Below are positions 15,021 to 15,097 of a stretch of 15,097 nt of DNA, piece after piece. Positions within the stretch are counted from its first letter, which is position 1. The number at the start of each line of letters is the position of its first letter. The position numbers and the translations under genes are program-made. The DNA is taken from assembly GCA_020441605.1 (NCBI GenBank), contig JAGRLX010000109.1, forward strand, positions 1 to 15,097, read 5' to 3'. This DNA comes from Alphaproteobacteria bacterium (GTDB taxonomy: Bacteria; Pseudomonadota; Alphaproteobacteria; Rhizobiales; Aestuariivirgaceae). The notes under the pieces were generated by a model. That model did not search any database. It saw nothing but the letters and a program-made list of their open reading frames with translations, and was not told the origin of the DNA.

Positions 15021-15097
15021 ATGCCAATGACCGAACCAGCCCTCAACACCTCGCCAAAGACATGGGACGAGGTCAAGACCACCACGTGCTACATGTG
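15021..15097 (+). CDS. N-terminus of a probable molybdopterin oxidoreductase (cut by window edge)
   Basis: The last 77 bases hold the first 25 codons of a gene. They read MPMTEPALN, then a short stretch ending ...VKTTTCYM with the next codon starting TG. A TTTCYMC start about 25 residues in is what one expects of a bis-MGD molybdopterin oxidoreductase beginning its 4Fe-4S motif (Cys-x2-Cys), as in nitrate reductases and formate dehydrogenases. Only one cysteine is fully visible, so this is moderate evidence. The start could be 15021 or 15027; a GGA lies five bases before 15027. It diverges from the MocR gene. Confidence 0.5.
   Translation, partial: MPMTEPALNTSPKTWDEVKTTTCYM

Overview
The window is GC-rich (about 60-65% by eye) and tightly packed with ordinary bacterial genes. 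The gene content suggests an alphaproteobacterium: ispA-mtgA-rpmF clustering, an Xsc-type sulfoacetaldehyde acetyltransferase, Zur with ZnuCB, a MocR regulator and an ald/Lrp divergent pair. I cannot fix the order or genus. I see no rRNA or tRNA genes, CRISPR array, insertion sequence or phage genes.

Left part (1-2224, all minus strand). The window opens inside the 5' end of xsc (taurine and sulfonate degradation). Behind it lies a small secreted DUF6636-like protein. Next is an operon lrgA-lrgB-cupin: a membrane pair of the CidAB/LrgAB type with a small metal-binding cupin at its end.

Zinc and isoprenoid block (2225-6486). A Zur-box-like palindrome lies between divergent lrgA and zur. The run zur-znuC-znuB-ispG has gaps of only 1, 5 and 5 bases, so ispG, an essential Fe-S enzyme of the MEP isoprenoid pathway, looks cotranscribed with zinc uptake. 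znuA is not in the window. ispA (farnesyl diphosphate synthase) lies tail to tail with ispG, so two isoprenoid genes meet here.

Middle (6525-9792). mtgA (monofunctional peptidoglycan glycosyltransferase) diverges from ispA. rpmF (ribosomal protein L32) follows with its own promoter, a leader hairpin and a strong terminator. Next is a two-gene unit with an ATGA overlap: a FemAB/CelD-like GNAT acyltransferase and a JmjC-type cupin with a complete H-x-D...H iron triad. I cannot assign it to a known pathway, and it is the best candidate for an undescribed function in the window.

Right part (9793-15097). ald (alanine dehydrogenase) and an Lrp-type regulator diverge from an AT-rich operator region. 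A small DXD glycosyltransferase follows the regulator closely. On the minus strand are an EamA-family exporter and a MocR (GntR-aminotransferase fusion) regulator. The MocR gene diverges from the first codons of what looks like a molybdopterin oxidoreductase cut off by the window end. A palindrome with a CTGGACCTA core sits between them. Xsc, alanine dehydrogenase and a possibly TauR-like MocR regulator could all serve taurine degradation, but they are separated by housekeeping genes, so that link is only inferred.
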